Assembly (NCBI RefSeq): GCF_002572525.1
Contig: NZ_PDBS01000001.1
Span: 2,418,001-2,482,000 of the forward strand
Source of the DNA: Natrinema sp. CBA1119
GTDB taxonomy: Archaea > Halobacteriota > Halobacteria > Halobacteriales > Natrialbaceae
Length of the DNA stretch: 64,000 nt
Direction of reading: 5' to 3'
Under the pieces are notes generated by a model. That model saw only the letters and a list, made by a program, of their open reading frames with translations. It was not told the DNA's origin and made no database searches. The position numbers and the translations under genes were made by a program. Every line of letters begins with the position of its first letter. Position 1 is the first letter of the stretch. Of the stretch, positions 52,216 through 61,241 are shown in pieces.

Positions 52216-52995
52216 TCACTCGTCTCGCGCGTCTTCACCGGAGCGGGTCCGATTTTCCGATTGGCGTGGCTCGTCTCCATCAACGATCTCGAGCACGTCC
52301 GTCGGCGTCTCGATCCGGTAGGAGACGGCCGGGCCGTCGTCGGCCCCGAAGGCGACGCCGTGCATCCCCATGTCGGCGGCTCCCTTTACGTCGTGAGCGT
52401 AGCGGTCGCCGATCATCAGCGACCGTTCGGGGTCGACGCCGGCCGTCTCGAGCGCCGTCTCGAACATGGCGGGATCGGGCTTCGTGCGCCCGACTTCCTC
52501 GGAGGTGGTGATCGAGTCGAACTGTTCGCGGACGCCGAAGCGCTCGAGCATCTTTCGGCCCTCCGCGTCGTCAACGTCGCTGATGACGCCGACGTGGAGG
52601 TCCCGTTCGGCGAGCCGTTCGATCGCCTCGACGGCCCCCGGAATCGGTTCGATCGACGCGCGGACGACCTCGTCGAATCGGGGCTGCCAGTCCGCTCGAG
52701 GGATCACCTCGCCGACGATGGCCTCGACGCCGCGGTGGTAGCCGTCGCGAGCGGACCGGAACTCGGTGCCGTCGCGCTCGCGGAAGTAGTCCCCGACGGT
52801 CGACCGCCAGGTGTCGATGGCCTCCTCGACCGTCGCGTCCACCTCGTGGCGCTCGAGCACGTCCGCGATGAAGTCGGCGTGGGCGGCCTGGACGGAATCG
52901 AGTGAGAGGATGACGCCGCCGATGTCCCAGAAGACGGCTTCCCACTCGCCGTCTGGTGCAGTTGCGTCGCCGTCCGCCGCCGCATCCTCGCTCAT
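52216..52995 (-). CDS. HAD-superfamily hydrolase (DxGGV-type)
   Basis: 259 residues. The nucleophile motif is D24-I-G-G-V rather than DxDGT, the variant found in the N-terminal phosphatases of soluble epoxide hydrolase and ACAD10. Motif II (VISDVDD) and motif III/IV (GRTKPDPAMF, MIGDRYAHDVKGA) are intact. It probably removes phosphate from a small organic ester. The ATG overlaps the stop of the hydroxyacid oxidase, so both are translated from one message. Confidence 0.85.
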   Translation of the reverse strand: MSEDAAADGDATAPDGEWEAVFWDIGGVILSLDSVQAAHADFIADVLERHEVDATVEEAIDTWRSTVGDYFRERDGTEFRSARDGYHRGVEAIVGEVIPRADWQPRFDEVVRASIEPIPGAVEAIERLAERDLHVGVISDVDDAEGRKMLERFGVREQFDSITTSEEVGRTKPDPAMFETALETAGVDPERSLMIGDRYAHDVKGAADMGMHGVAFGADDGPAVSYRIETPTDVLEIVDGDEPRQSENRTRSGEDARDE

Positions 52996-54194
52996 CGCTC
53001 GGCCCTCCGGATCGTCGACCGGTCGATTTCGTCGAGGCTCGCACACCCCGAGAGCCCGACCGTCAGATCGAGATCGGCGAGCAGGTTCTCGAGGACGGCG
53101 CTGACGCCGTCCTCGCCGCCGATTCCGAGTCCGAGCGCGTAGGGCCGACCCAGTAGGACCGCGTCGGCACCGAGCGCGATCGCCCGGATCACGTCGCTCC
53201 CGCGCCGGATGCCGCTGTCGAAGAGGACGGGAACCTCGCGGTCGGCGGCGGTCGCGTCCGCGACCGCGTCGACGACGTCCGGCAGCGCCTCGAGCGCCGG
53301 GATCGCGCCGTCGACCTGCCGGCCGCCGTGGTTCGAGACGACCATCCCGTCGACGCCGCGTTCGACCGCCTCGCGAGCGTCGTCGGGATGCAGGACGCCC
53401 TTGACGACGATCGGCAAATCAGTCTGGGCCTGAAGCCACTCGAGGTCGTCCCATGTCAGCGAGGCGTCGCCGAAGCAGGCCTGCCAGGACGCGATCGCGG
53501 CCTCCTCGTCGTCTCGCGGATCCGCCTCGAGTCGCTCGCGGAAGGACGGATCCTCGAAGTAGTTTTTCAGGCCCTGTGCCTCGAGGAAGGGCAGGTAGCC
53601 GAGTTCGATGTCGCGCTCTCGCCACCCCATTTTGGGCGTGTCGAGCGTGACGACGACGGCCTCGTAGCCCGCGTCCTCGGCGCGCTCGAGGAAGCTGGCC
53701 GCCACGTCCCGGTCGGAACTCCAGTAGAGCTGAAACCAGCCGGGGCTCTCGCCGAGTTCGTCGCTGACTTCCTCCATCGAGTACGAGGAGACGGAGCTAC
53801 AGATCATCGGCACTCCGAACTCGCTGGCCGCGCGGGCGACGGCCAGTTCGGCCTCCTCGTGGAGGATCGACTGGACGCCGATGGGCGCGAGCATGACGGG
53901 CGCGGGGTACTCGCGGCCGAAGAGGTCGACCGACAGGTCGCGCTCGGAGATGTCCCGCATGATTCGGGGGACGATCTGCCACGCGTCGAAGGCGCGGTCG
54001 TTCGCGGCGACCGTCGACTCCGAGCCCGCGCCGCCAGCGACGTAGGCGAACGCCTCCTCGCTGAGTTCTTCACGGGCGCGTTCCTCGAGGTCCTCGTAGG
54101 AGACGGGAAACTCGGGGCGCTCGTCCTCGAGCATTCCGTTGAGATAGACCTCGGCCTGGCGATCCGGTCCGTAATCGGGAGTGTCTGGTGTCAT
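52992..54194 (-). CDS. FMN-dependent alpha-hydroxyacid oxidase/dehydrogenase
   Basis: 400 residues, a TIM-barrel flavoprotein oxidising L-lactate-type 2-hydroxyacids. FMN and substrate residues are in place: YVAGGAG (51-57), APIGVQ, QLYWSSDR (155-162), K265 and the catalytic H289 with R292 in SNHGGRQVDG. Long loops (QGLKNYFEDPSFRERLEADP) are of lactate 2-monooxygenase type. It shares an ATGA overlap with the HAD gene and is divergent from the SDR gene. Confidence 0.9.
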   Translation of the reverse strand: MTPDTPDYGPDRQAEVYLNGMLEDERPEFPVSYEDLEERAREELSEEAFAYVAGGAGSESTVAANDRAFDAWQIVPRIMRDISERDLSVDLFGREYPAPVMLAPIGVQSILHEEAELAVARAASEFGVPMICSSVSSYSMEEVSDELGESPGWFQLYWSSDRDVAASFLERAEDAGYEAVVVTLDTPKMGWRERDIELGYLPFLEAQGLKNYFEDPSFRERLEADPRDDEEAAIASWQACFGDASLTWDDLEWLQAQTDLPIVVKGVLHPDDAREAVERGVDGMVVSNHGGRQVDGAIPALEALPDVVDAVADATAADREVPVLFDSGIRRGSDVIRAIALGADAVLLGRPYALGLGIGGEDGVSAVLENLLADLDLTVGLSGCASLDEIDRSTIRRAER

Positions 54195-54329
54195 GGTCGT
54201 GTCCGTGACGGCGACCGTCCTGCCGCCGTCGCGTGAATATCTGTGTCAGTGCTTGCCACTCACTTAACGGTACGGTATCCATCCCCATCTTTATTAACAA
54301 CTGATGTGAATGTGCGGGTGAGTCTAACA

Positions 54330-54377
54330 ATGGTAACGAAGCAAATTCGAGTCGCAGTTGCAGGTGACCGCGCGTGA
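54330..54377 (+). CDS. Possible 15-residue leader peptide before the SDR gene
   Basis: ATG 54330 opens a frame MVTKQIRVAVAGDRA ending in TGA at 54375-54377, which overlaps the GTG start of the SDR gene at 54374. The AGGTGA at 54361-54366 sits as a ribosome-binding site 8 nt before that GTG, unusual in this largely leaderless genome. Translation of the leader could gate the SDR start. Confidence 0.35.
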   Translation: MVTKQIRVAVAGDRA

Positions 54378-55150
54378 GTACGGACCAGTTCAGCGTCGAC
54401 GGCGAGACCGCCATCATCACGGGCTCCTCGAGCGGCATCGGGAAGTCGATCGCGGAGCGCTTCGCCGCGGACGGCGTCGACGTCGTCGTCTGCTCGCGCG
54501 AGCAGGAGAACGTCGATCCGGTCGCCGAGGGAATCAACGAAAGCGACAGTCCCGGCCGGGCGCTGCCGGTCGAGTGCGACGTGACCGACCGCGAGGCCGT
54601 CGATGCGCTCGTCGAGGCCACCGTCGAGGAGTTCGGCGGGCTGGACGTGCTGGTCAACAACGCCGGCGCGTCTTTCATGGCCCAGTTCGACGAGATTTCG
54701 CCGAACGGCTGGAAGACGATCGTCGACATCAACATCAACGGGACTTATCACTGCACGCACGCCGCTGCGGAGCACCTCAAGGACGGCGGCGGCTCGGTGA
54801 TCAACCTCGCGAGCGTCGCCGGCCAGCGCGGCTCGCCGCTGATGAGCCCCTACGGCGCGGCCAAGGCCGCCGTGATCAACCTGACGACGACGCTCTCCTA
54901 CGAGTGGGCCGACGACGACGTCCGCGTCAACTGCATCGCGCCGGGCTTCGTCGCCACGCCGGGCGTCGAGAGCCAGATGGGCGTCTCCGCGGACAGCATC
55001 GACCGCGAGGAGGTCGCGCGCCGGATCGGGACCGTCGAGGAACTCGCCGATGTCACGCAGTTCCTCGCCAGCCCCGCCTCGTCGTACATCGTTGGCGAAA
55101 CGATCACGGTGCAGGGCGTCCCGCAGATTTCCGAAGATCGCGACATGTAA
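54374..55150 (+). CDS. Short-chain dehydrogenase/reductase
   Basis: 258 residues from GTG 54374. TGSSSGIG (17-24) binds the nicotinamide cofactor. NNAG is at 95-98 and the catalytic S147, Y160 and K164 are intact. SDRs of this kind oxidise or reduce hydroxyl and keto groups of acyl chains or sugars. The cofactor cannot be decided from sequence alone. The gene is divergent from the hydroxyacid oxidase and shares the regulatory region. Confidence 0.88.
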   Translation: MSTDQFSVDGETAIITGSSSGIGKSIAERFAADGVDVVVCSREQENVDPVAEGINESDSPGRALPVECDVTDREAVDALVEATVEEFGGLDVLVNNAGASFMAQFDEISPNGWKTIVDININGTYHCTHAAAEHLKDGGGSVINLASVAGQRGSPLMSPYGAAKAAVINLTTTLSYEWADDDVRVNCIAPGFVATPGVESQMGVSADSIDREEVARRIGTVEELADVTQFLASPASSYIVGETITVQGVPQISEDRDM

Positions 55151-55284
55151 ACACCCCCGCTTCACTCGAGCGACTCGGTTCACGATGCGGCCGTCCCAGT
55201 CCTCGAGCGTCCACCGGTCGCCGTTCGATGACAGAAATCGTCGCTCGGTAAAAGAAATATCGTGACCGGATATCCGGCCGTTCA

Positions 55285-55366
55285 GACGGTCTACCGCCAC
55301 TGTGTCTCGGCGCAACCGCGACCCGCCGTGCGGTTGCTCCGGTACACCGTTACACCAGACCGTCTC
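55285..55366. repeat. Stop-codon-abutting palindrome, copy D
   Basis: Outer arms ACGGTCT and AGACCGT and an inner stem GCAACCGC/GCGGTTGC (55312-55319, 55330-55337) align base for base with copy C near 20914-20988. The element ends at the TCA stop of the minus-strand AhpD-like gene, exactly as copy C ends at the stop of the zinc-finger gene. One stem pair is G-C in C and A-T in D. Confidence 0.7.
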
Positions 55367-55769
55367 AGTCGTCGCTCGGTGCCGCGGATCGCTGTTCTTC
55401 GACGTGCTCGGCGATTGCTTCGGTCTCGGTCGCGAACTCGTCGTGATCGACCTCCGCCCCGTGGAGCACGGTCGAGAAGTAGCGCACGCCGCTCGTGACG
55501 GCGATTGCTTCGGACATCTCCGCGTCCGTCACCCCCTCGAGTTCCGCTTCCGCTCTGTGGAAGCGGATGCAGTACGGACACTGGATTGCCGCCGCTGCGC
55601 CGAGGGCGACGAGCGCCTTTTCCCGCTGCTCGAGCTCCGTCTCTCCGAGCTCGAGATCCCGAACGATTCCCCAGCTGTGGTCCGCGGCCGGCTCCGGCAG
55701 CGCCTCGATCCAGCTCGGAACCCGTCCGAGATACTCCGCTATCTCCGCTTGTGTTTCGGTTGATACCAT
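55365..55769 (-). CDS. AhpD/carboxymuconolactone decarboxylase-like protein
   Basis: 134 residues, all-helical. The redox-active site C64-P-Y-C67 with H71 (QCPYCIRFH) is of the AhpD type, which reduces peroxide-detoxifying partners, rather than a decarboxylase. The C-terminal helix and acidic tail are normal. It may support oxidative stress defence near FMN oxidases that make H2O2; this link is inference. Confidence 0.85.
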   Translation of the reverse strand: MVSTETQAEIAEYLGRVPSWIEALPEPAADHSWGIVRDLELGETELEQREKALVALGAAAAIQCPYCIRFHRAEAELEGVTDAEMSEAIAVTSGVRYFSTVLHGAEVDHDEFATETEAIAEHVEEQRSAAPSDD

Positions 55770-56015
55770 TATCCCCTCCTCCGGATTTCGCGTCCGCCGT
55801 CGGAAACAGTGCCGATTGCCCCGGTGACGACCGGAAACCCATGCTCTCTTTCCCCTCGAGGGGAGATGAAACTATCACACAGTCATTTGATAGCACGGCA
55901 CGTATATTTATCGACAATCTGAATAACTACTGGACCGGTAGCGATCGCGGGAATCCGTCGTCGGACCCCGATCTCGGCTTTCGTCGACGATCGCTACTTC
56001 TCAGCAGTCGACGGA

Positions 56016-57191
56016 TCAACTCGGAAGTCTGCCTCGTCGCTCGAGGAGGACGAGAATGACGATCGAACCGCCGAGGAGGAGGGCGGCACCGCTGAACACC
56101 GCGTCGTAGGTGTAGCCGCGCTCGAGGAAGAGACCCACGGCGGACGAACCGAGCGCCTGCGTTAGCATCCAGACCGAACTGAACACGGCGTAGGCGCTCG
56201 CCCGCGTCGAATCCGGCAACGTATCGAGGAGGTACGTGTCCGTCGCCGGGAACAGCGTGTGAATGACGAAGCCGACGACCGCGGTGACCGCGATCAGCGC
56301 GAACAGGCCGTCGACTGCCGTCAGTACGAGAAGGCTTGCGGCGAACGCGCCGACGATTCCGAGCAGGTAGGGAACCTTCGGGAACCTGTCGGCCAGATCG
56401 CCGCCGAAGTAGAACGCGGGAACGCCGGCAGCGAAGACGATCGTGAGCATCATCCCCGCCATCCGATCAGAAAGTCCCTTCGACTGCATATACAGTTCGT
56501 AGAAATTGAACAGGCCCTGCCAGACGAAGACGGGCGCGCCGACGATCGCCAGCGCCGTGACGATGAGCCGCCACTCCGAGAGCGCACCGGCGACGAAGTC
56601 GCGATCGGCCCCTCCCGCGCTCGGCATCTCGGTGTTCCTCGCAATAATCCACGTGGCGGCCGTCACTACTGCTGCGCCGACGGCGATCGCCCACAGCGAG
56701 AGCCGCCAGTCGACGATGAGCGTGAGCGCGACGAACGGGGCGGCGATCACCGCGGCGATCTGGCTGGCAGCCCCGTGGATTCCCATAACGTGGCCGACGC
56801 GCGACGGGAATAGTTCGCTCAACAGCGGATTCGCCGAGACGAAGTAGACTCCGGAAGCGATGCCCATGAGGAAGGCCCCGCCCATGAGCTGTGGGACGGT
56901 CATCGCGGTCGCAGCGATCGCCGAGGACGCGGCGAGAATCATCCCCGACCCGACCACGATGTGGTGTCTCGAGACCTTCGTGAGGAGCCACCCGGTCGGC
57001 AGACGAAGGGAGGCGCTCCCGACCCACGCGAGCGTCACGATGAGTCCGGCGGTCGCCTCGCCGATCGCGAATTCGGTGATGAACACGTCCAGCAGCGGTG
57101 CGAAGATGACCCTGGCGAGGTTGAGCAAAAAGACGAGGCCACAGAGAGAGGCGAAGAGTCGCGTTCGGGTCACAGTCACTAGTTCCGACAA
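56016..57191 (-). CDS. Major facilitator superfamily transporter
   Basis: 391 residues with twelve predicted membrane helices. The A-motif-like loop after helix 2 is GWLLTKVSRHHIVVG, the second half repeats with GGDLADRFPKVPYLLG. It probably exports or imports a small organic solute; the substrate is unknown. It is divergent from the F420-type oxidoreductase gene. Confidence 0.88.
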   Translation of the reverse strand: MSELVTVTRTRLFASLCGLVFLLNLARVIFAPLLDVFITEFAIGEATAGLIVTLAWVGSASLRLPTGWLLTKVSRHHIVVGSGMILAASSAIAATAMTVPQLMGGAFLMGIASGVYFVSANPLLSELFPSRVGHVMGIHGAASQIAAVIAAPFVALTLIVDWRLSLWAIAVGAAVVTAATWIIARNTEMPSAGGADRDFVAGALSEWRLIVTALAIVGAPVFVWQGLFNFYELYMQSKGLSDRMAGMMLTIVFAAGVPAFYFGGDLADRFPKVPYLLGIVGAFAASLLVLTAVDGLFALIAVTAVVGFVIHTLFPATDTYLLDTLPDSTRASAYAVFSSVWMLTQALGSSAVGLFLERGYTYDAVFSGAALLLGGSIVILVLLERRGRLPS

Positions 57192-57386
57192 CGGCTCTCA
57201 AACGTTCCGAAACCGGACGATTCCGTGGCGGTTTGACGGTCGCTCCGGATCGGCCCGACGTGCGCGCAACACGAATATCAGGCCGCATTCTAGTTCAGGC
57301 CGCGTTCGATCCCGAGCTGTAAACGATAGTCTTCGGGCCCCCGGTTCCCATACACCCAAAAGGCACCGTTCCGTCTGTGGTTGATG

Positions 57387-58388
57387 ATGACAGACAGAGA
57401 TGTCCACCTGCCGGTGGCCGCACAGCCGACGATCGACTCGATCGTCGACTACGCACAGACCGCCGAGAACGGCGGGTACGACTGCGCCTGGCTCCCGGAG
57501 ACGTGGGGACGCGACGGCGTCACCGTCCTGACGGCGATGGCCGAGCGCACCGACTCGATCGACGTCGGCTCGAGCATCCTCAACACCTACTCGCGCTCGC
57601 CGGCGCTGTTGGGACAGACGGCGGCGACGCTGCAGGAGCTCTCCGACGGCCGGTTCCGGCTCGGGCTCGGCCCGAGCGGCCCCGTCGTGATCGAGAACTG
57701 GCACGGAGTGGAGTTCGGGAACCCCCTCAAACGGACGCGCGAAACCGTCGAAATCGTTCGAGAAGTGCTGTCGGGGGAGACGGTGAACTACGACGGCGAC
57801 GACTTCCAACTCTCGGGGTTCCGCCTTCGATGTGATCCACCGGAAACGCAACCGCCGGTCGAGGTCACTGGAATGGGGCCCAAGGCAGTCGAACTGGCGG
57901 GTCGGTTCTCCGACGGTTGGCACGGGATCATGCTCACCCCCGAAGGGATGGCGGACCGCATCGATGACATCGAGCGCGGTGCCGAACTCGGCGACCGCGA
58001 TCCCGACGACGTGCAGGTCACCGCCGGCGTCACCTGCTGTGCGCTGGACGACCCCGACGAGGCCCGCGCGCTCACCCGCCAGCACATCGGCTTCTACGTC
58101 GGCGGGATGGGGACGTTCTACCGTGACTCCCTCGAGCGCCAGGGGTACGACGAGGCGACCGAGATTTACGATTCGTGGCAGGACGGCGACCGCGAGCGCG
58201 CTCTCGAGCTCGTCGACGAGCACATCCTCGACGACCTCTGCGCGGCCGGCGATCCGGAAACCGTTCGCGAGCAACTCGAGGCCTACGAAGCGGTCGACGG
58301 CCTCGACGCCGTCGCGGTCAGCTTCCCCCGCGGCGCGAGCGAGGAGCAGGTTCGGCAGACGATGGAAGCGGTCGCGCCCGACGCCTGA
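57387..58388 (+). CDS. LLM-class F420-dependent oxidoreductase
   Basis: 333 residues (ATG 57387, the second of two adjacent ATGs). The bacterial luciferase-like TIM barrel is seen in ENGGYDCAWLPETWGRDGVTVLTAMA, TYSRSPALLGQTAATLQELSDGRFRLGLG and the C-terminal half. Members use F420 and are related to methylene-H4MPT reductase. Haloarchaea possess F420 and a family named for a Natronomonas protein. Substrate unknown; together with mch in this genome a C1 role is possible but unproven. Confidence 0.82.
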   Translation: MTDRDVHLPVAAQPTIDSIVDYAQTAENGGYDCAWLPETWGRDGVTVLTAMAERTDSIDVGSSILNTYSRSPALLGQTAATLQELSDGRFRLGLGPSGPVVIENWHGVEFGNPLKRTRETVEIVREVLSGETVNYDGDDFQLSGFRLRCDPPETQPPVEVTGMGPKAVELAGRFSDGWHGIMLTPEGMADRIDDIERGAELGDRDPDDVQVTAGVTCCALDDPDEARALTRQHIGFYVGGMGTFYRDSLERQGYDEATEIYDSWQDGDRERALELVDEHILDDLCAAGDPETVREQLEAYEAVDGLDAVAVSFPRGASEEQVRQTMEAVAPDA

Positions 58389-58472
58389 ACGGGTATTGAG
58401 GTCGAATTGGTTTCTGCATGGACGTGTGCGGTATCCGACAGCACCCCTACCAAACCACGTTCGGGTGGGAAT

Positions 58473-58580
58473 GAAAGGGGCGACGCCGCTCACGGTGCGA
58501 GACGATGTAAGCACCGCAGGCGAGTATAGCGAGCCGAGGAGCACAGCGAGTCGCAGCCCGTGAGCGGTGTCGGGGCTTTC
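58473..58580. repeat. Long inverted repeat
   Basis: Arms 58473-58495 and 58558-58580 are inverse complements with the inner 10 bp perfect (CCGCTCACGG/CCGTGAGCGG) and a few mismatches outside. The interior carries GAGTCGCAGC, close to the AAGTCGCAGC core word of the tRNA-tail elements. It lies between the F420 gene and the AIR-synthase gene and has no coding capacity. Confidence 0.6.
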
Positions 58581-58672
58581 GGGGTGTTCTGGTAAGTGAG
58601 TCCGTCGTATACCCAACCGTCGCGAACGAATTCTTCGACAGCTACAAACGGCCCATCGTCCCAGTTCGTGGT

Positions 58673-59674
58673 ATGCCCGGCAAGGTGAGCCCGGACGACC
58701 TGCTCGCGCACGTCTTCGAGCGGACGGGGGCGGCCGAAACCGACGAGACGATAGTACAGGGCCCCGCGGACGGCGAGGACGCCGCCGCGATCGACTGGCC
58801 CGACGGCGAGGGGACGCTCGTCGTCAGCTCCGATCCGATCTCCCTGGCCGCCGCCGAGGTGGGCACTCTCGGCGTTTACGTCGCCACCAACGACGTCGCG
58901 GTCTCGGGGGCCGACCCGCGCTGGCTGACGGCCGTCGTCTTGCTTCCCGCCGGAGCCGATGAGAGCGCTCTCGAGGAAATCTCCCACGACCTGGACGCCG
59001 CCGCGCGGGCGGTCGGCGCGTCGATCGTCGGCGGCCACTCGGAGTACGTCGACCAGCTCGAGCGGCCGCTGCTCTCCCTGACGGCGATGGGCACGACCGA
59101 TCGGTTCGTCCCGACCGGCGGCGCGGAGCCCAGCGACGCCGTCGTCCTCACCAAAGCCGCGGGGATCGAGGGAACGGCCATCCTCGCGGCCGACTTCGGC
59201 GACGAACTCGGCGTCGATTCCGAAACCCACGAGCGCGCCGAGGGGTTCCTCGATGAGATCAGCGTCGTTCCCGAGGCCCGCATCGTCCGCGAGTACGCGA
59301 CGGCGATGCACGACCCCACCGAGGGCGGGGTCGCGGCCGGCCTGCTCGAGGTGGCCCGCGCCTCGACCGTCCGGCTCGAGGTCGATCGCGACGCCGTCCC
59401 GATCCGCGAGGAGACGGCGGCGCTGTGCGAGGCGGCCGGCGTCGATCCGCTGCGGATCTTCGGCTCCGGCGCGCTGGTCGCGACCGTCCCCGCGGACGAA
59501 CTGGACGACTGTCTCGAGGAGCTCGCGGCTGCGGGAATCGAGGCCGCCGAGATAGGGGCCGTTCGGGGCCTCGAGGGCGGCGAACCCGAACTCGTTCTCG
59601 ACGGCGAGCTGATCACCGAGCCGATCGAGGACGATCTCTATCCGCTGTGGGAGGCCGCCGACGCGGACGACTGA
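58673..59674 (+). CDS. AIR synthase-like (HypE/PurM superfamily) protein
   Basis: 333 residues. The AIRS N-terminal domain holds DGEDAAAIDWPDGEGTLVVSSDPI and GVYVATNDVAVSGADPRW with the nucleotide-binding Asp residues. The C-terminal AIRS domain has EGGVAAGLLEVA. HypE, ThiL, SelD and PurM belong here. Hydrogenase genes are absent from the window, so the generic name is used. Its 3' end overlaps the converging K+ channel gene by 37 bases. Confidence 0.83.
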   Translation: MPGKVSPDDLLAHVFERTGAAETDETIVQGPADGEDAAAIDWPDGEGTLVVSSDPISLAAAEVGTLGVYVATNDVAVSGADPRWLTAVVLLPAGADESALEEISHDLDAAARAVGASIVGGHSEYVDQLERPLLSLTAMGTTDRFVPTGGAEPSDAVVLTKAAGIEGTAILAADFGDELGVDSETHERAEGFLDEISVVPEARIVREYATAMHDPTEGGVAAGLLEVARASTVRLEVDRDAVPIREETAALCEAAGVDPLRIFGSGALVATVPADELDDCLEELAAAGIEAAEIGAVRGLEGGEPELVLDGELITEPIEDDLYPLWEAADADD

Positions 59675-60801
59675 CCCACGACCCCGTCGGTTCCGAGCAG
59701 CGCGTCGACGGTCACCTCGATCAGCACGGTTTCGGGGTCGACCACGACGTCCGCCTCGGTTCGGTCGGTGGACTCGGTTTCCCCACCCGTGAGGGCCACG
59801 ATTTTGGCGTCCGTGTGCGACCGAGCCGCGGCGATCACCGCGTCCGCGTCTCGCAGGGCGGCGGTCCCGACGAGTACCGCATCGCACGTTTCGAGGCCGG
59901 CCCGCTCGAGCGTGCCGTCGGCCGTCGGATCTCCGATGATCACGTCGACGCCGTCCGAACGCCGTGAGCGCTCATCGCTCGTCACGACCGCGACCGACGC
60001 GCGGGACGCGAGGGCGTCGACGATCGGTGCGATCGTCTCGTCGGACCCGAAAACGACGATTTCCGCGCCGGTCCCCGGTTCGCCTCCGGCCGCGGCAGCG
60101 TCGGAACCGAGACGAGCCGTTGCCTCGCGACCGGTTCGGGCGAGGTGGGTATCGAGCACGGGTCCGAACAGGCTGCCGACCGTGGCGGCCAGGGTCGCCG
60201 GTCCGAGGACGACCAACGAGATGGCGAACAGACGCGCCGCTTCGGTGCTCGCGTGGACGTCGCCGTAGCCGACCGTGCTCGCGGTCACGATGGTAAAGTA
60301 GACCGCGTCGACGACGGTCGTGACCCCGTCGAACCCGCTTCTGAGCGCGTACGCTCCGGCGGTTCCATAACAGAGGACGCCGACGATAGACAGGAACGCA
60401 CCGATCTGCGTCGCGTCGAGGGTACTCGAGCGCGTGAACCGACCGCTTGTGGCGACGAGGACGGTGAGTCCGCCGACCGAGAGAACGACGAGCGGGACTG
60501 ACACCGCTCGGAACTGGACGATGCCGTGTGCCCCGGACAGGGCAACGAGGAGAACGGCGGTGACGTACGCCAGCCGATAGCCTCGACGCATCCCCCAGGC
60601 GGTGACGAGCAGGGCAAAGCCGACGATGGTCCCGCTGAACTCCGCGACGGCCTGAAGATCGCCGAGCGTGCCGCCGGTCTCGAGGGCCGGCCGAGTGAGA
60701 ATCGCGCCGACGCCGGTCGCGATCGACGTGAGGGCGATTGCGGCGACGATCCAGACAGCGACGCGACCGCCGGGTCGACGCGGGTGAAGCGCCTCGAACA
60801 T
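59638..60801 (-). CDS. Potassium channel with TrkA-N/RCK-like domain
   Basis: 387 residues from ATG 60801. Four N-terminal membrane helices (about 13-33, 55-75, 79-95, 100-117) precede a two-helix pore domain with selectivity filter T176-V-G-Y-G-D181. Residues 246-375 form a Rossmann TrkA-N domain with three strand-loop units (AEIVVFGSDETIAPIVDAL, VAVVTSDERSRR, KIVALTGG). Potassium uptake or leak control is the expected function in a salt-in strategist. The stop overlaps the AIR-synthase gene by 37 bases on the opposite strand. Confidence 0.88.
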   Translation of the reverse strand: MFEALHPRRPGGRVAVWIVAAIALTSIATGVGAILTRPALETGGTLGDLQAVAEFSGTIVGFALLVTAWGMRRGYRLAYVTAVLLVALSGAHGIVQFRAVSVPLVVLSVGGLTVLVATSGRFTRSSTLDATQIGAFLSIVGVLCYGTAGAYALRSGFDGVTTVVDAVYFTIVTASTVGYGDVHASTEAARLFAISLVVLGPATLAATVGSLFGPVLDTHLARTGREATARLGSDAAAAGGEPGTGAEIVVFGSDETIAPIVDALASRASVAVVTSDERSRRSDGVDVIIGDPTADGTLERAGLETCDAVLVGTAALRDADAVIAAARSHTDAKIVALTGGETESTDRTEADVVVDPETVLIEVTVDALLGTDGVVGQSSASAASHSG

Positions 60802-60977
60802 AGCGATTCCACACCGACGGCGGCGGTAAACCCCCGGTCGAGTCCGCCACCCGACGGGGCACACGAATTGTGGACTGTGAGCGTTCTTGGCACTGACTTA
60901 TTGGTGGGGATTTCCTCCGAGAGTCAAGGCGAAGATCACAGACGGGAACCCCGACGGAACGGCCTCGGAGGAGCTAC

Positions 60978-61071
60978 TTTCGATTATCGCGTCTGTCGGG
61001 TTGACGATCTCCGGTTCGGGAACGTCGTCGATACGGACGTCCTGTTCGCCGCGCCAGGTGAGCGTCCTCAT
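60978..61071 (-). pseudogene. N-terminal relic of a zinc-type alcohol dehydrogenase
   Basis: The first 31 codons read MRTLTWRGEQDVRIDDVPEP then EIVNPTDAIIE, an unmistakable start of glutathione-independent formaldehyde/alcohol dehydrogenases. After that point homology stops; the expected AICGSD zinc-ligand region is missing and the frame runs into unrelated residues. The remainder of a roughly 380-residue gene is not found nearby, so most of it has been deleted. Confidence 0.7.
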
Positions 61072-61241
61072 CGGTTCGTCCTCCGTTCCGCGAGTCGACT
61101 CGGCCGACGCGCGCTCGTTATCCCGCTCAGTATCAAATCCGGTCGTAATCCACACGCAAGGCGGCACTAAACGCGGGCCCTGCGTCTGCAATCGTCATTG
61201 GGAGCGCTCGGCGGTCGAACGACCGGTCGCCGGTAGCGCTC

